Notes under the pieces: generated by a model | Seen by the model: only the letters and a program-made list of their open reading frames with translations | Told to the model about the DNA's origin: nothing | Databases searched by the model: none | Part shown: positions 38,857 through 50,066 of the stretch, piece by piece | How the letters are laid out: every line of letters begins with the position of its first letter | How positions within the stretch are numbered: the stretch's first letter is position 1 | Translations under genes and position numbers: made by a program | DNA from: Gymnogyps californianus | Taxonomy: Eukaryota; Chordata; Aves; Accipitriformes; Cathartidae | Assembly (NCBI RefSeq): GCF_018139145.2 | Contig: NC_059500.1 | Location: 50,586,663 to 50,650,662 of the forward strand | Direction: 5' to 3' | Length of the DNA stretch: 64,000 bases

Positions 38857-40225
38857 CCTGCTGACCAAAGGAGGTGGTGAACACAGCAGGTGACGTGTTC
38901 AGGAGCACCTGCTCTGCTGACAGTGACTGCCGAAGAAGCTGCTTAGGTTTGTGTTTGACCTGAAATGGTGGGTCTGTATTTGGTGTATGTGGCTTTCCAT
39001 AGCAAGATGAAGAAACTCTGCAAGGAACTGGGACCGTTCACAAGGCTCAGGTATGAGGACTGGGTTGCAAGCCCCGGGGTGAGGAGTGTCTGAATTCAAA
39101 TGTAGCCACAACCGCAACATGCTGCTCACATCTCTTCTGCAGCTTCTGGTACTGGTTCACTTGGAAAAGTCTCACTGAAAAAGCAATGCTGTTGACTTTG
39201 TAAGACTTCTGATCAAAACGAAGGCTTGTGTTTGACCTCAGCTCACTCTTCCATCATCTGGTAGTAAATTAGGTTTAATTCATGACATCAGATGTGCAGT
39301 TTAAAAGTCTGAGTTGCCTTCAAGTGGTTACCTTCAGATTACCCCTGAGCACATGACTGAGTCTGGAGTTGTCCTGAAGTGGCCCTGAGTTGGGAACTGG
39401 GGCTCTGCTTTGCAGATGATCCCTTTGCAAGGAATTATGAATTTGGTCACAATCTTTTAATATCTGTGCAGTAAACTGTGCCTGTATATGGTGCCATAGA
39501 TCCTTGGACAGCAAAGCTGGAATGGTGTTAGTGCTCAGATAACCCCCTACAATCCTAGTGAAGACTGAAAGAGCTATAACATACTTTTCAGAAGTGGATG
39601 GTGCTTTTTTTCTACTACTCTTACCCTGTAACAGCTATGTCCTGCTATTCGTGACACCAGATGAATCCTCTGAGCACGCCCCCTCCAAGTATAGGAAGAA
39701 TAACACAGAGTTTCACTGCAGTGTTCCCCAAACAGCAAATTGATCATGGCTTTTACCTTATATGACCCGTTCTGTAAATTTTGACTGTATGACTTCTCTT
39801 CACTAGTAAATAGCTACCTGGTGTTGTTTTTGAGCTCAAATCCCAGAGAGCATATTTACTTAATAATAGATGATCTATGCAGCAACATATGGGCAGGTCA
39901 TTAAAAGAGGTTCCCATTATCTAATTAGGACTAGTTCTCTGTTTGCCTTTCCGCACAGTGAATTAAGGCTTGGCTTGCAGTTCTGCTTCTCAGCTCCCCT
40001 GGGAGCTTCAGTTCAAAACCAGGCTAAAACTTTAACTGACCCGAGATTATCCATTTCCAGCAAATTCTGTCTCTCAGCCCTCAAATGACTGCTCCTTCCC
40101 AAGTAGCCTTGAACCTCAGCCGGCTGCCTGAGGAGCACATGGGATCTGTTTTCCCTCTGCGGGTCCTCCAGAGCATCCTGCTGGATGTCTCTTCAACCAC
40201 AGACAAGCCTTCTGGCTGTGGAGGC

Positions 40226-40255
40226 AGGGAGGGAGGGAGGGAGGGAAGGAAGGGA
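40226..40255 (+). repeat. GGGA tandem array, G-quadruplex-type
   Basis: Five GGG runs separated by single A residues (40227-40245) are followed by GG and another GGG (40252-40254). Four or more GGG runs with one-base loops match the standard intramolecular G-quadruplex pattern. No gene start is identified nearby. Confidence 0.9.
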
Positions 40256-41886
40256 CGACATGGCAGGTAGCTGCCCCTGGGAGCATGAAAGGCTACCCCG
40301 TGGTGTTGATAGGCACTGTATCAAGCTGCACTTGCTTTCTGCAAAACGTTCTGTAAAGTGTTTCTTCCCGGTGGTCTTGGTGGCATTGTCCCAGACAAAC
40401 ATGCTTCAGAAACTTCTCATTGTGCCACTGCCAAACAGTGTTTTGATTTTATCTTGCACAAATTGTCAGTCTTCCATTAGCAGAGAAAGCAGCTAGAACA
40501 AGGTGAAAATGTGGGTACCGTACAATTTTAAATGTGGACCTAAAGCAAATTAAATCTAGAATTATGCTGATAAAGGATTCAGACCTAAAATTAAAAGCTC
40601 TTTCTAACATTCATGCTTTTTTACTTGCTTTTTGAAAAGCCTGTCTTACACTTTTCATTTTTCATAGCCTTCAATTTCTTATCCTTTGTTTGAGTACCTG
40701 TTATACAGGACTGTAGTCTTATAATTTATAACTTGGAAATACTGGTTTTCTGTCTATATCTGACAGAATTGAATAGGACCAAAGATACAGTAACTAAAGC
40801 CTAATCATTCAAGAGAATAAAGTTTATACTACAGGACTACTAGAAGTAAAACTTCCTTTCATGTCTTAGTCATGGAAAATTTATGTCAAGTTTTCCTTAT
40901 AGTTGGACAGCAAGTCTCATCTAGAAAAATGAGGAACTCAGACCTCTAAAGCTTTAAAATATTTTTCCACAATATCCTGCTAATGTTACTTAAAGAATTA
41001 AAAGAAAAAAAACCACCCAAGATCTCTTTTTTTTTCCCCAAACACCAAATTAAAATAATGTCATCTGCCTTATAAATGATGAATTGATAATCCTCCTGGC
41101 TTTTGAAGAAAATATAAAAGGCTGTATAAAATTCTTGGCAATTTCTTACAGTTAAAGCATCTATCTGCTCTCCATTTTTCAATATGGAGGTGTTTTTTTT
41201 CAGTGTCATATATAATGCCTATAATTTGTTAAATCTAAGGGTAGTGTTTTGTCTTTTTTAAACAATTAAGAAACAGATTATTGCAAGATCCTCACATTTA
41301 TTTACACTGCCATGAGTGAGCAGTTATTTCACTCCATAAGCACGTAATAGACTCAGGCCTCTCTCAGTGATGGGAGACAGCAACATGCAGTATAGAGAAC
41401 ATGATCATGTGGGTTTATGTGAACACACTTTATACGTTAATTGTCAGGTATTCAATTTGGATACAGTTCTCTCAGCCTGTATTTAAGCAACAGCAGAGGA
41501 GCAAGTCCTTTGAGCTTGGTGCTCATATCCAGGGATGGTACCATGACAGTCTCCCGGGAGGAGAACTGCTATGTGGAACAATGATGAAAGCATTCTCCAA
41601 AACTGTTGGCATTTGGGGTTTGGAGGCTTCAGTAGCATGCCGTGCTCTTGTTTCTCAATGCCTTGGACACCCAATAGCTCCCAGACCTAACCTCAGCCAA
41701 AAGGTTTATTTTAATGTTCTCAGAGACAGTTGATTAGTGGTCTGTGTAATTATCAGGTTTTTCAGCTCACCAACCACCATCATCTCTCTCTCATCTCACA
41801 TTTAAATGAGGTGTGTGGGTTTTTTTGTATTGCTTACACTGAAGCCAGTACTGCCCTTCTTTGTCCTAACTGCTACAGGGTGGCTG

Positions 41887-42457
41887 AAATCTGTACTGGG
41901 TCTGGCTGGGATGGCGTTAACCTTCTTCATAGCAGACCATATGTATGGTGCTAGGTTTGATCTGTGACTAAAACAATGTTGATAACACACCAGTGTTTTG
42001 GCTGTAGCTGGCCAGTGCTTGCACAACACTGAGGCTTTCTCTTTCTCCCACTCTGCCCCATCAGCGAGTAGGCTGGGGGTGCGCAAGATATTGGGAGAGG
42101 ACACAGCCAGAAGATCTGACCCGAATTGACCAAAGGGATATCCCATACCATATGATGCCATGCTCAGCAATAAAAGCTGGTGGAAACAGGAGGAAGGGGC
42201 GATGTTCATGGTTATGGCATTTGTCTTCCCAAGTAACGGTTACACGTGATGAAGCCCTGCTTTCCAAGAAGTGGCTAAACATCTGCCTGCCACTGGGAAG
42301 TAGTGAATTAATTCCTTATTTTGCTTTGCTTGCATGCATAGCTTTTTCTTAGTCTATTTAACTGCCTTTATCTTGATTCACGAGTCTTCTTGCCTTCTTT
42401 CTATGAGCTGCTGTGTGTGTGCTTGGGCATTGACCAGCGTGAACCCACCATAAAATC
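41887..42457 (+). mobile_element. Solo LTR 3 of the avian retrovirus family (subfamily A), diverged, with target-site duplication
   Basis: The LTR proper is 41892-42452 (561 bp). It begins TGTACTGGGTCTGGCTGGGA and ends GTGAACCCACCATA, so the terminal CA has changed to TA. AAATC flanks it on both sides (41887-41891 and 42453-42457). Its body matches LTR 1 closely, including the segment around GATGAAGCCCTGCTTTCC and GGGAAGTAGTGAATTAATTCC. The TATA box is degraded (CAATAAAAG) and the CRE-like site reads TGATGCCA (42153-42160). The 3' end is shortened: the C-rich stretch before the end in the other copies is largely gone. More point changes and lost motifs suggest the oldest or least constrained of the five copies. 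Confidence 0.88.
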
Positions 42458-45400
42458 ATACACTTTTATTTTTCATAGACTAGTGGCAGGGGCAAAGATT
42501 TTTCTGTATGACTCTTACTGCTCCAAAGGAAGACCATGTTGTTCTCAGTTCTAGTTATTGGTGATTGCCTACTCATTAGACTTATCACTAGACAATGAGT
42601 AAGGAAAAGACCAACAACATTACCCTGTTCTGGTAAAGTAAAAGTTCAGTAACTTATTTTCCTAACTGAAAACAGAGTTACAAAAGAACAGCACATGCAG
42701 TTTCTACACATAATAGTTTCTGAATAGCATGTTGTGGTTCAGAACTTGCTTCCTATCGTGTTTTCTTAATGCAGATGATGGGGGACAGTTCCTTTCTCCT
42801 ACAGAGCACCATATTTCTATGAGGGGGTTCCTAGGCTATGATTGATATACTGTCATTGTTCTTTAGTATATAGTCTAAATATGGCATACAGTTAGGTGAA
42901 TCAGCGATAGAAGAGCTCAGAATATGGTATACGGATGGTGAGCTGGTTAGCTTTTGGGACGTCCTGGCCCAGGGGCTGCCAGAGGTCTATGTTCTCTGTT
43001 CTCTTAATTCAGGCTGGTAGACTCCAATAAACTGCTCATGTATTGCTGGCTTCTATTGTATCTCCTAAGTCATACTGAAACAATGCTGTAAAAGCACTAA
43101 CAGTCTTCAGAATTACTCTTCTAGGTTACTGTTGCAATTCTAAACTAAACCTGTGTTTCAGAGATGTCATTTCTAGACAGTGATTTTTTATTTTATATTT
43201 TTAACATGGTTTGGGGTGGATAAGCAAGCGCCTTCATCATTGACAAAAATTGTTTCTGACACATTTAGCATCACAGTAATAGCATCATAGCTGCTATGGT
43301 ATGTAAATACATTGTAAAAACACACCAAGGATTCATGCTTAAACTTGTTCAGTGGACGAGTGAATCCTGAAAAGTTGTTCTCTTACAGTTTGTGAACAGG
43401 TTGGTACAGCTTTATTCAAAACACATGGCAACTTGCTCGTTACTGTGTCTCAGTTCCTCAAAGCCGTAGCTTCTGGAAGGTTGACTGTACTGGCAATGAA
43501 GACTGACTTATAGAGCAATCACAGATCACCTAAACAGTTCCAGGTTATCTGTGCATGCACAGGTTTGGGCAGAATCTCTTTGTCAATTGACCCAGCCAAT
43601 CGTGAAATGATCTTCTGCTGCCCATTCAAAGAATCTGTGAGACATTCTCCTCTTCCTCTAGGATGGAAGAAATGCTAGGCATGCTTCTAGGACAGGGCAT
43701 AGCTGAGACAACCCCAGAGAGTCCACAACAAAACTCCAAAGGGCAGAAGTATGAGAGTTTTGCTCTAGAGATCCCACTTTGGAAGCTCACTGGCTTTCAG
43801 CTAGATAAGGGAAGTACTGTGCACGTATCCTGGAGCTATTTAATTTGAATACCTATGTATTTCAAAACTGAAACAAATACAACTCATTGGGACACTAAGA
43901 TTTAGTCTGAACTGACTTGAAATAACTTGTATATGTTTTTAATGCACTTTTTCCATGTTTAGAATGCTAAGATGTCAGGAGACTTATTAAACTACAAAGC
44001 CAGATGTTTCTTCTGGGTTTGTGGTGGATGGGATAATTAGACTCAGAGATCAAACAAAGAGACAGATATTTAAATATAAACTTTTCATATATTGCTTTGT
44101 ATCAATGGGTGTCTCCACAAATGGTCCTATGTCTCTTTCATTCCACACACAGCAGAATTAATTTTTTTTTTAGGTTAATCAAGCTAACATTATAATTTAG
44201 GCAGAGTTAAGGTGGTATGCGTATTCCTTTAGCTAGCATATGATGAAAGATGACTATCATATACTGGAGGTAATCCAACAAGGCATTAAATATGCAAGTA
44301 GTTCTGCTTGTTTCAGTGGAGTTAGTTATGTGCCTAAAGAGAGAAGCTGATGTGAATATATTACTGGCCTAGGGTTACTGTTATCACACACCTGAGACTG
44401 CAGTAAATGCAGAATATGTATTTTCAGGTTGACAATTTTCATTTTCCAGTGTTTATGATGCAATAGAATATTTTTAATATAACTGGGATGAGATAAAGGG
44501 TATGAGCAAAGAGAGCGCTATGTTTGCCAGAGATTTATATTTCTTCTTTTGCATCTCCATTTTCTCCATTCATTCCCAAGTGTGAATATCTTATGGTTCA
44601 CTTACTCTGATGAGATTGAAACAGCTCACACTGAACTACAAACAGTGACTAATGCAACAAATTGAAAGTGTATGGTTTGTTCAGATATCTTCCAAATCCA
44701 TTCATCATCCTACTTCATGGAACAGACTCTAATTCTTCCTCTCCTTAAGCACAGGAGATAAATGAGATTGTACTAGTCAGCATATGGGTCAATGAAGAAA
44801 GCAGTATTTTTCAAGATTTTTTACTGCATACATCTAGTCTTTGAAAAAAGGGATCAAAAAGGAATATTGTGGGGACCACTCCAGGGTGAGGAACAAAATG
44901 GGCAAAACAGGGGAAGGAATATTTTGGCATTCAAATTTTTCTGCTCTGTTACTTAAGTATTCCTGCAATGTAATAACAATCAGATTAATGCTGAATTTAG
45001 ACTTCTGCCACAAATGTCCCACGCAACATTATCATGACAATGTTCTGATACTGGAAACCTTCTGAAAAGAAGTATTTAATTGCTGTAAATCAAATGGTCA
45101 CTTAAACATGAGTCAGAATCATATTTCAGCTTACTTTTCTTTTACGGATAATAGAAAGTGATCTTTAAGTGAGTTTTCACAGCAAATGTTGCTGAGAAAA
45201 TCACAAGGGCATAAATGAAAGTAACCAGAGGCCTTATGCATCATGTTTTTACGTATAAAAGACAGAAGTCCTCAGTTCGGAAAACTGTGAAATAGATTTA
45301 ATTCTGTCACTGGGACTTAATAACTAGGCCCTGTTTAAGATGAGTTTCTTTTCTTCTTTGTGTGTTTAAGAGTGAAACACCAAATTTTAAAACTAATCCC

Positions 45401-47603
45401 TATCTCTGGATTCTGCAAGTTAATTGTGGTTAAAGAACCATCTGTAGGAGAGGTAGTAAACTAAGTTCCCAATCTATCTGCAGTAAAGAGAGTAACTGGA
45501 GTAACTGCACTTCTGTTTTCCAAACTAGCCAGAGCATTCTTTAATTTTAGTTCCTGTTTCTTATAGGAAAACAGCTGAACACCAGTCACCCTAACTGTAA
45601 TGAGAAAAAACACCCTGAATTTCAAATAGCTTAAGGCTGGGAAACATGGTAAGTCTTTAAACTATCAGCCAAGGTACTTCAGGTGGTAAAGTAATAATTG
45701 ATTTTTAAATACTCACCAGCTTTTACAAAATTACTTCAATGACTTTAGTATTTTTTTAGCTCAATACAGCAATAACATTCCTACCATATACTTGATAGTT
45801 TGGTATTTCTTATGTTGAAATGAAGACATTCCTTCTTAGAAAAGTACCTTGATGCTCTCAGACACTGCCCTAAAGTAAAAATGAAACAAAATAAAACAAA
45901 AAGTCACAAGTGACTTGTGAGATATTTCAGCACTAGGCTTATTGTCTTCTGGCAGGGTTGGCAGCAGGATACTATAGGAAGATCCAGCTCAGTATGGTGA
46001 GGTGTTTGGTGGGGGGAGAACCACTGGTGCAAAGGAAGACAGCACAACCATGAAGTAGGTTGGCAGCTTTTATGGATGCATTCTTTGTTCAAGGTACTTA
46101 TACCTATTAATGTCACTAATGGTATTCGGTGATATGGATTGATGGATTTAGTGATACAGTGGAGAAAATCTTGGTTTAAAACACCAAAAGAGAGATAGAA
46201 CTGCATTAAGCTGTTTTCCAAGAGACCTAGTTGCATCTAAGGCCAGTAGACTTAGCTAAAGCTATCGCTAAGGAAATAATAGACTCATATTTTACACATA
46301 AATCCTTATGAGTTCCCTCCTTGCAAGGGTAGGGGAAGAGCAGAAGGTACAGTAAGCCCTGAACTTACTGTCTTTTTTTGAAATATTCTCTAGGCAGATG
46401 AATTGCTTTCCTTAGCCTTTTTTTCTGAGCTGAAATCAAATTTCTAGGTTAAAAAGGTTACTGCTTCTGGAGTTGAGCTGATCTTATAATAGCACAGAAA
46501 AAATATAATACATGCTTTTACATGGAAGTCACTATGATGAATTGAAGTATTTGAGGAAGAATATATTTTGCCATTGGAAGCCAAACTTCAAGATATTAGG
46601 CTTTACTCCAAATTGGATGCAAACCCAACGTATTGGCAGGTATAACAATTTAAGAATTCATCTCTTCCACATGCTTTATTTATATTCTTGACAGCCTTTA
46701 GAGGGGATTTTGCCAGTCAGATCACACCTAGTGAAGGATCTGGGGGGACAGCCAGGATTCAGAGGCCAAACAAATCTAGTTGGCCAGGTAAACTTCACCT
46801 TCAATTACATTTGCGTGAATTTGTATTAACTGCACTCATATGTGATTTAGTTTAAATTCACATTAGTATAACCCATAGCAGAACTTGGGTCCAAATGCCC
46901 AGCGTGAATAAATAAAGTGATTGCGTTTTAATGGAGAAGGCTTTGTCCCATGTTTACCATAACCAATCAGTGAATATTACATTGCCTTACATCAGTTGCT
47001 TGTCCCTTTTTGGGGGGCTTATTGTCAGAGTAGGAGTTGCTATAATTATTTAAATACCTTTAACTTCCATGGAACTTCCAGTGACTGTACATCCTATTGC
47101 AGAGGGGAACTTGAAATCTGCTGCTGGCTATAAGGACAGAGAAAATCTAAAAGTCTGAGAAAGTTCTGAATTTTCATGAGACATATCTGAGGCCTAGAAC
47201 AAGAAAAGCGTTAGAGTTCTAATTCCATTCCACTCTAGAGGCTTAATTCATGTCATGAAGACATCAGTAATGCCTCAGTAATGGTATAGGTCAGTTCTGT
47301 TTACACCTGTGGGGACATAGGCAGAACCACAGGTATATGTATCAACACTTTGGACACTACTGACCCTTAGGTTTGTGAGTGGGTATCTCACTGTGGTTTA
47401 CTTCTCTATAAAACAAGCATGATACATATTTCTTACAAGGAAAATCAAAATGTGTGCAAAACCTAAAAGGCTGAAATCCATTTCTTTTTAGTGGCCTTAC
47501 TAATACAGAGTGGCTACTTAGGCTGCAATCCTCAACTGCTCATGACTGTGATCCTCCTTTTATTTTCCGTAAGCTTAGATGAGCTCTGGCTGTTTCAGGC
47601 TAA
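42458..47603. other. Unannotated AT-rich DNA
   Basis: No gene or repeat family can be supported in this 5 kb stretch. Open frames reach 110 codons (45904-46236, minus strand) without recognisable content. The segment about 46780-47110 is CpG-poor and rich in TAATT/CCAAT-like words (for example CATAACCAATCAG near 46960), and looks like slowly evolving non-coding DNA. That impression cannot be tested without an alignment. Confidence 0.55.
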
Positions 47604-48199
47604 ATATTTGTTGTGGTTTAACCCCAGCTGGCAACTAAGCACCACGCGGCCGCTCGCTCACTCCCCCCCACCCAGTGGGATGGAGGAGAGAATCGGAAAA
47701 AAAAACCACCCTTGTGGGTTGAGATAAAGACAGTTTAATAGGACAGAAAGGAATGAAAAACAATGATAATGATAATAATAATATGACAATAGTAATACTA
47801 AAAGAATTAGACTATACAAAACAAGTGATGCACAATGCAATTGCTCACCACTCGCTGACCGATGCCCAGTTAGTTCCCGAGCCGCGATCCGCCCCTCCCA
47901 GCCAACTCACCCAGTTTATATACTGGGCATGATGTCATATGGTATGGAATATCCCTTCGGCCAGTTTGGGTCAGCTGTCCTGGCTGTGTCCCCTCCCAAC
48001 TTCTTGTGCCCCTCCAGCCTTATTGCTGGCTGGGCATGAGAAGCTGAAAAATCCTTGACTTCGTATAAACACTACTTTGCAACAACTAAAAACATCAGTG
48101 TGTTATCAACTTTATTTTCCTACTAAATCCAAAACACTGCACTATACCAGCTACTGGGAAGAAAATTAACTCTATCCTAGCCGAAACCAGGACAATATT
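47604..48199 (-). mobile_element. Solo LTR 4 of the avian retrovirus family (subfamily B), with target-site duplication
   Basis: The LTR proper is 47609-48194 (586 bp). On the minus strand it begins TGTCCTGGTTTCGGCTAGGA and ends GGGGTTAAACCACAACA. ATATT flanks both sides (47604-47608 and 48195-48199), a perfect 5-bp target-site duplication. The minus-strand TATATAAA box is intact (plus-strand TTTATATA, 47915-47922). The CRE-like site upstream of it reads TGATGTCA (47930-47937). Near its 3' end it keeps a GCGGCCGC word (47646-47653) and two CGCT units. Such CpG-rich words are quickly lost from methylated DNA, so this copy is probably younger than LTRs 1 and 3. An ATT-rich segment matches LTRs 2 and 5. 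No internal retroviral genes adjoin it. Confidence 0.93.
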
Positions 48200-49854
48200 C
48201 CTTTGGGCTCAGTCGATGACTTTTCTTCCTTCTTTTTAGAGAACTGCAAGCCCAGAAGTCTTCTGTCTCTAGATGGTAAGTTGAATTCTACATGTGAATA
48301 AATTTGTTCCATTTTTTTACTCGTCTTGTCTGTGCCTTACACTACATTCAATTCATAATTAGTTTTACAAATTATAAATTAGATTTATCCTTTCCCTCAC
48401 CAAGGTCCACTAGCCTGAGCCGTGTTTGTCCAATTCCCACGTGTTACCTAAATTCAGGTTTGCAAAATGCAGTTCTCAGGAGAACAAAACAATAGCAAAC
48501 TATCTGTACATAAGGCCAAGCAAGGCTCAGGATTATTTTTTTGAAAACAGGATTTATATACCACAGTAGCTGTTTGTGAACAGTTTTTGAAGATACTATA
48601 AATGCAGCAAAAGAAAAAATCTGTCTGAAAAAAGTTGCTCTGACAGTTTCTGATCTTTCTAACAGGGCAAAATACAGTTTTTTTCCTACATTTACCCTTG
48701 GACATCCTGAGTCTGCTTTCTAAGACAACTTATATAAAATCAGCTTTAGACTCCTTCTTTATGCTGGGAAGTTTGATAGCTAGGTGCTTGTATTCCTGAT
48801 CCTTTGCCTGCCATTACCAGCATGTTAGTGCCTTGTGTGGCACCAAAAGCAACAGGCTCGGTTCTGCTTTTACTGTATGAGAGACTGTGCTATGATGCAC
48901 ATAGTGAAAATCTATCTTCCATATATACAGTGCACCAGAGAAAGTGCATTTGGAGGCTTTTCATCTGAATGCTTGTATTGATCTGTGAACAGTGCACTTT
49001 TGGATTCTAGGAAAGCATAGGAGGGGTAAATTTATAAAATGAAAAAATATCTGTAATGTTTAATACTTTCTTTTGTTTCTTCCTGGAAACCACTGTGTGT
49101 TTGATATTTGAAATCCATTTTTCTCTCCCTCTTCTCTGGCCCAGCTTAAGCTTTTTTAAGGGGAGTGGTAAGGAAAGGACTGTCATCTGCTTAAGCAGCA
49201 CCAAACAAGGGAATTCATGCTGATGCAGTCAGTACCTGGTTATGCTAGGCTCAAAAAGAAAAGTATGAGTTTTACTCGCTGTTTATTCCACATGTATCCT
49301 TCAGACTCAGCCTTCAGAATAAGCTTTCTTTTCTATAGTTACAATGAACTTGAGTAAAAATTATGTGACCAAACAGTTTCTGTCTAGAAAAGCACGAATT
49401 CCTCTTCTCCCTACCCTCTCCAGCCATCCTCTCCTCCTTGCCATACCATGTCTTCAAGAAGTAAATTCATCTGGTTAATAGCCACTCATGACTAAAATAA
49501 TGGAAGTAGAATAGCATCCTAACCCTTTTGTGCAGGACTGAACGTACATGTCTTCACTCTATACATAGCTTTCGGAAGGCATATGTTTAACCAGCTTTCC
49601 ACAGATTAGCACTCTTTCCTCCCCATCACATCATCAAAATTTCAAGGGGGGAGGGGGAGATATTTCCTCTATCATCTACTGCTCTATTATTTTAAGAGGT
49701 ATCTAGTGTAATGATTAGAGAGTGAATGAGTCAGATTCATTAGTCTTAAAACTGCTGAGGAGGATGTTCAGAGAAAGCATCTGACCTCTACCAAACTGGT
49801 CTGTGCTTCAAAATCAAGGCCCTGAATATATGTTTTATGTAAATGTGTTCTATA

Positions 49855-50066
49855 TTGATAGATAAACAGCAGATAAATAGATAGACAGACAGACTGAGAG
49901 ACAGGTATGGCACCTGTCTGGTGCCACAGATGCCATACATACGTAAGTATGTATATAGGTATGTATCTATCTGTTTATCTGTATCTACATATCTAGATAT
50001 CTAGAGATACAGGCATAGATAAAGAAATAGATAGTCAGATAGATAGACAGATAGATAGATAGATAA
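49855..50066 (+). repeat. GATA/GACA tetranucleotide repeat with inverted arms
   Basis: A left GATA/GACA-rich arm (49855-49905) is followed by an exact hairpin, TGGCACC-TGTCT-GGTGCCA (49908-49926). After a TATG/TACG stretch comes a TATC/TGTC-rich arm, roughly the reverse complement of the left arm. A perfect 14-bp palindrome TCTAGATATCTAGA lies at 49992-50005. A second GATA/GACA tract runs to about 50066. The opposite orientation of the arms suggests an inverted duplication of one tetranucleotide array. Confidence 0.88.

Larger units (their letters stand above)
38731..41886. other. Unannotated DNA; weak minus-strand open frames
   Basis: Three successive minus-strand frames are open between about 39640 and 38899, each 60-105 codons long and ending in stops. 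None is a family I recognise, and such lengths are expected by chance in 64 kb. An exact 10-bp inverted repeat (38833-38856) and a GGGA array (40226-40255) are listed separately. Nothing else is supportable. Confidence 0.5.
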
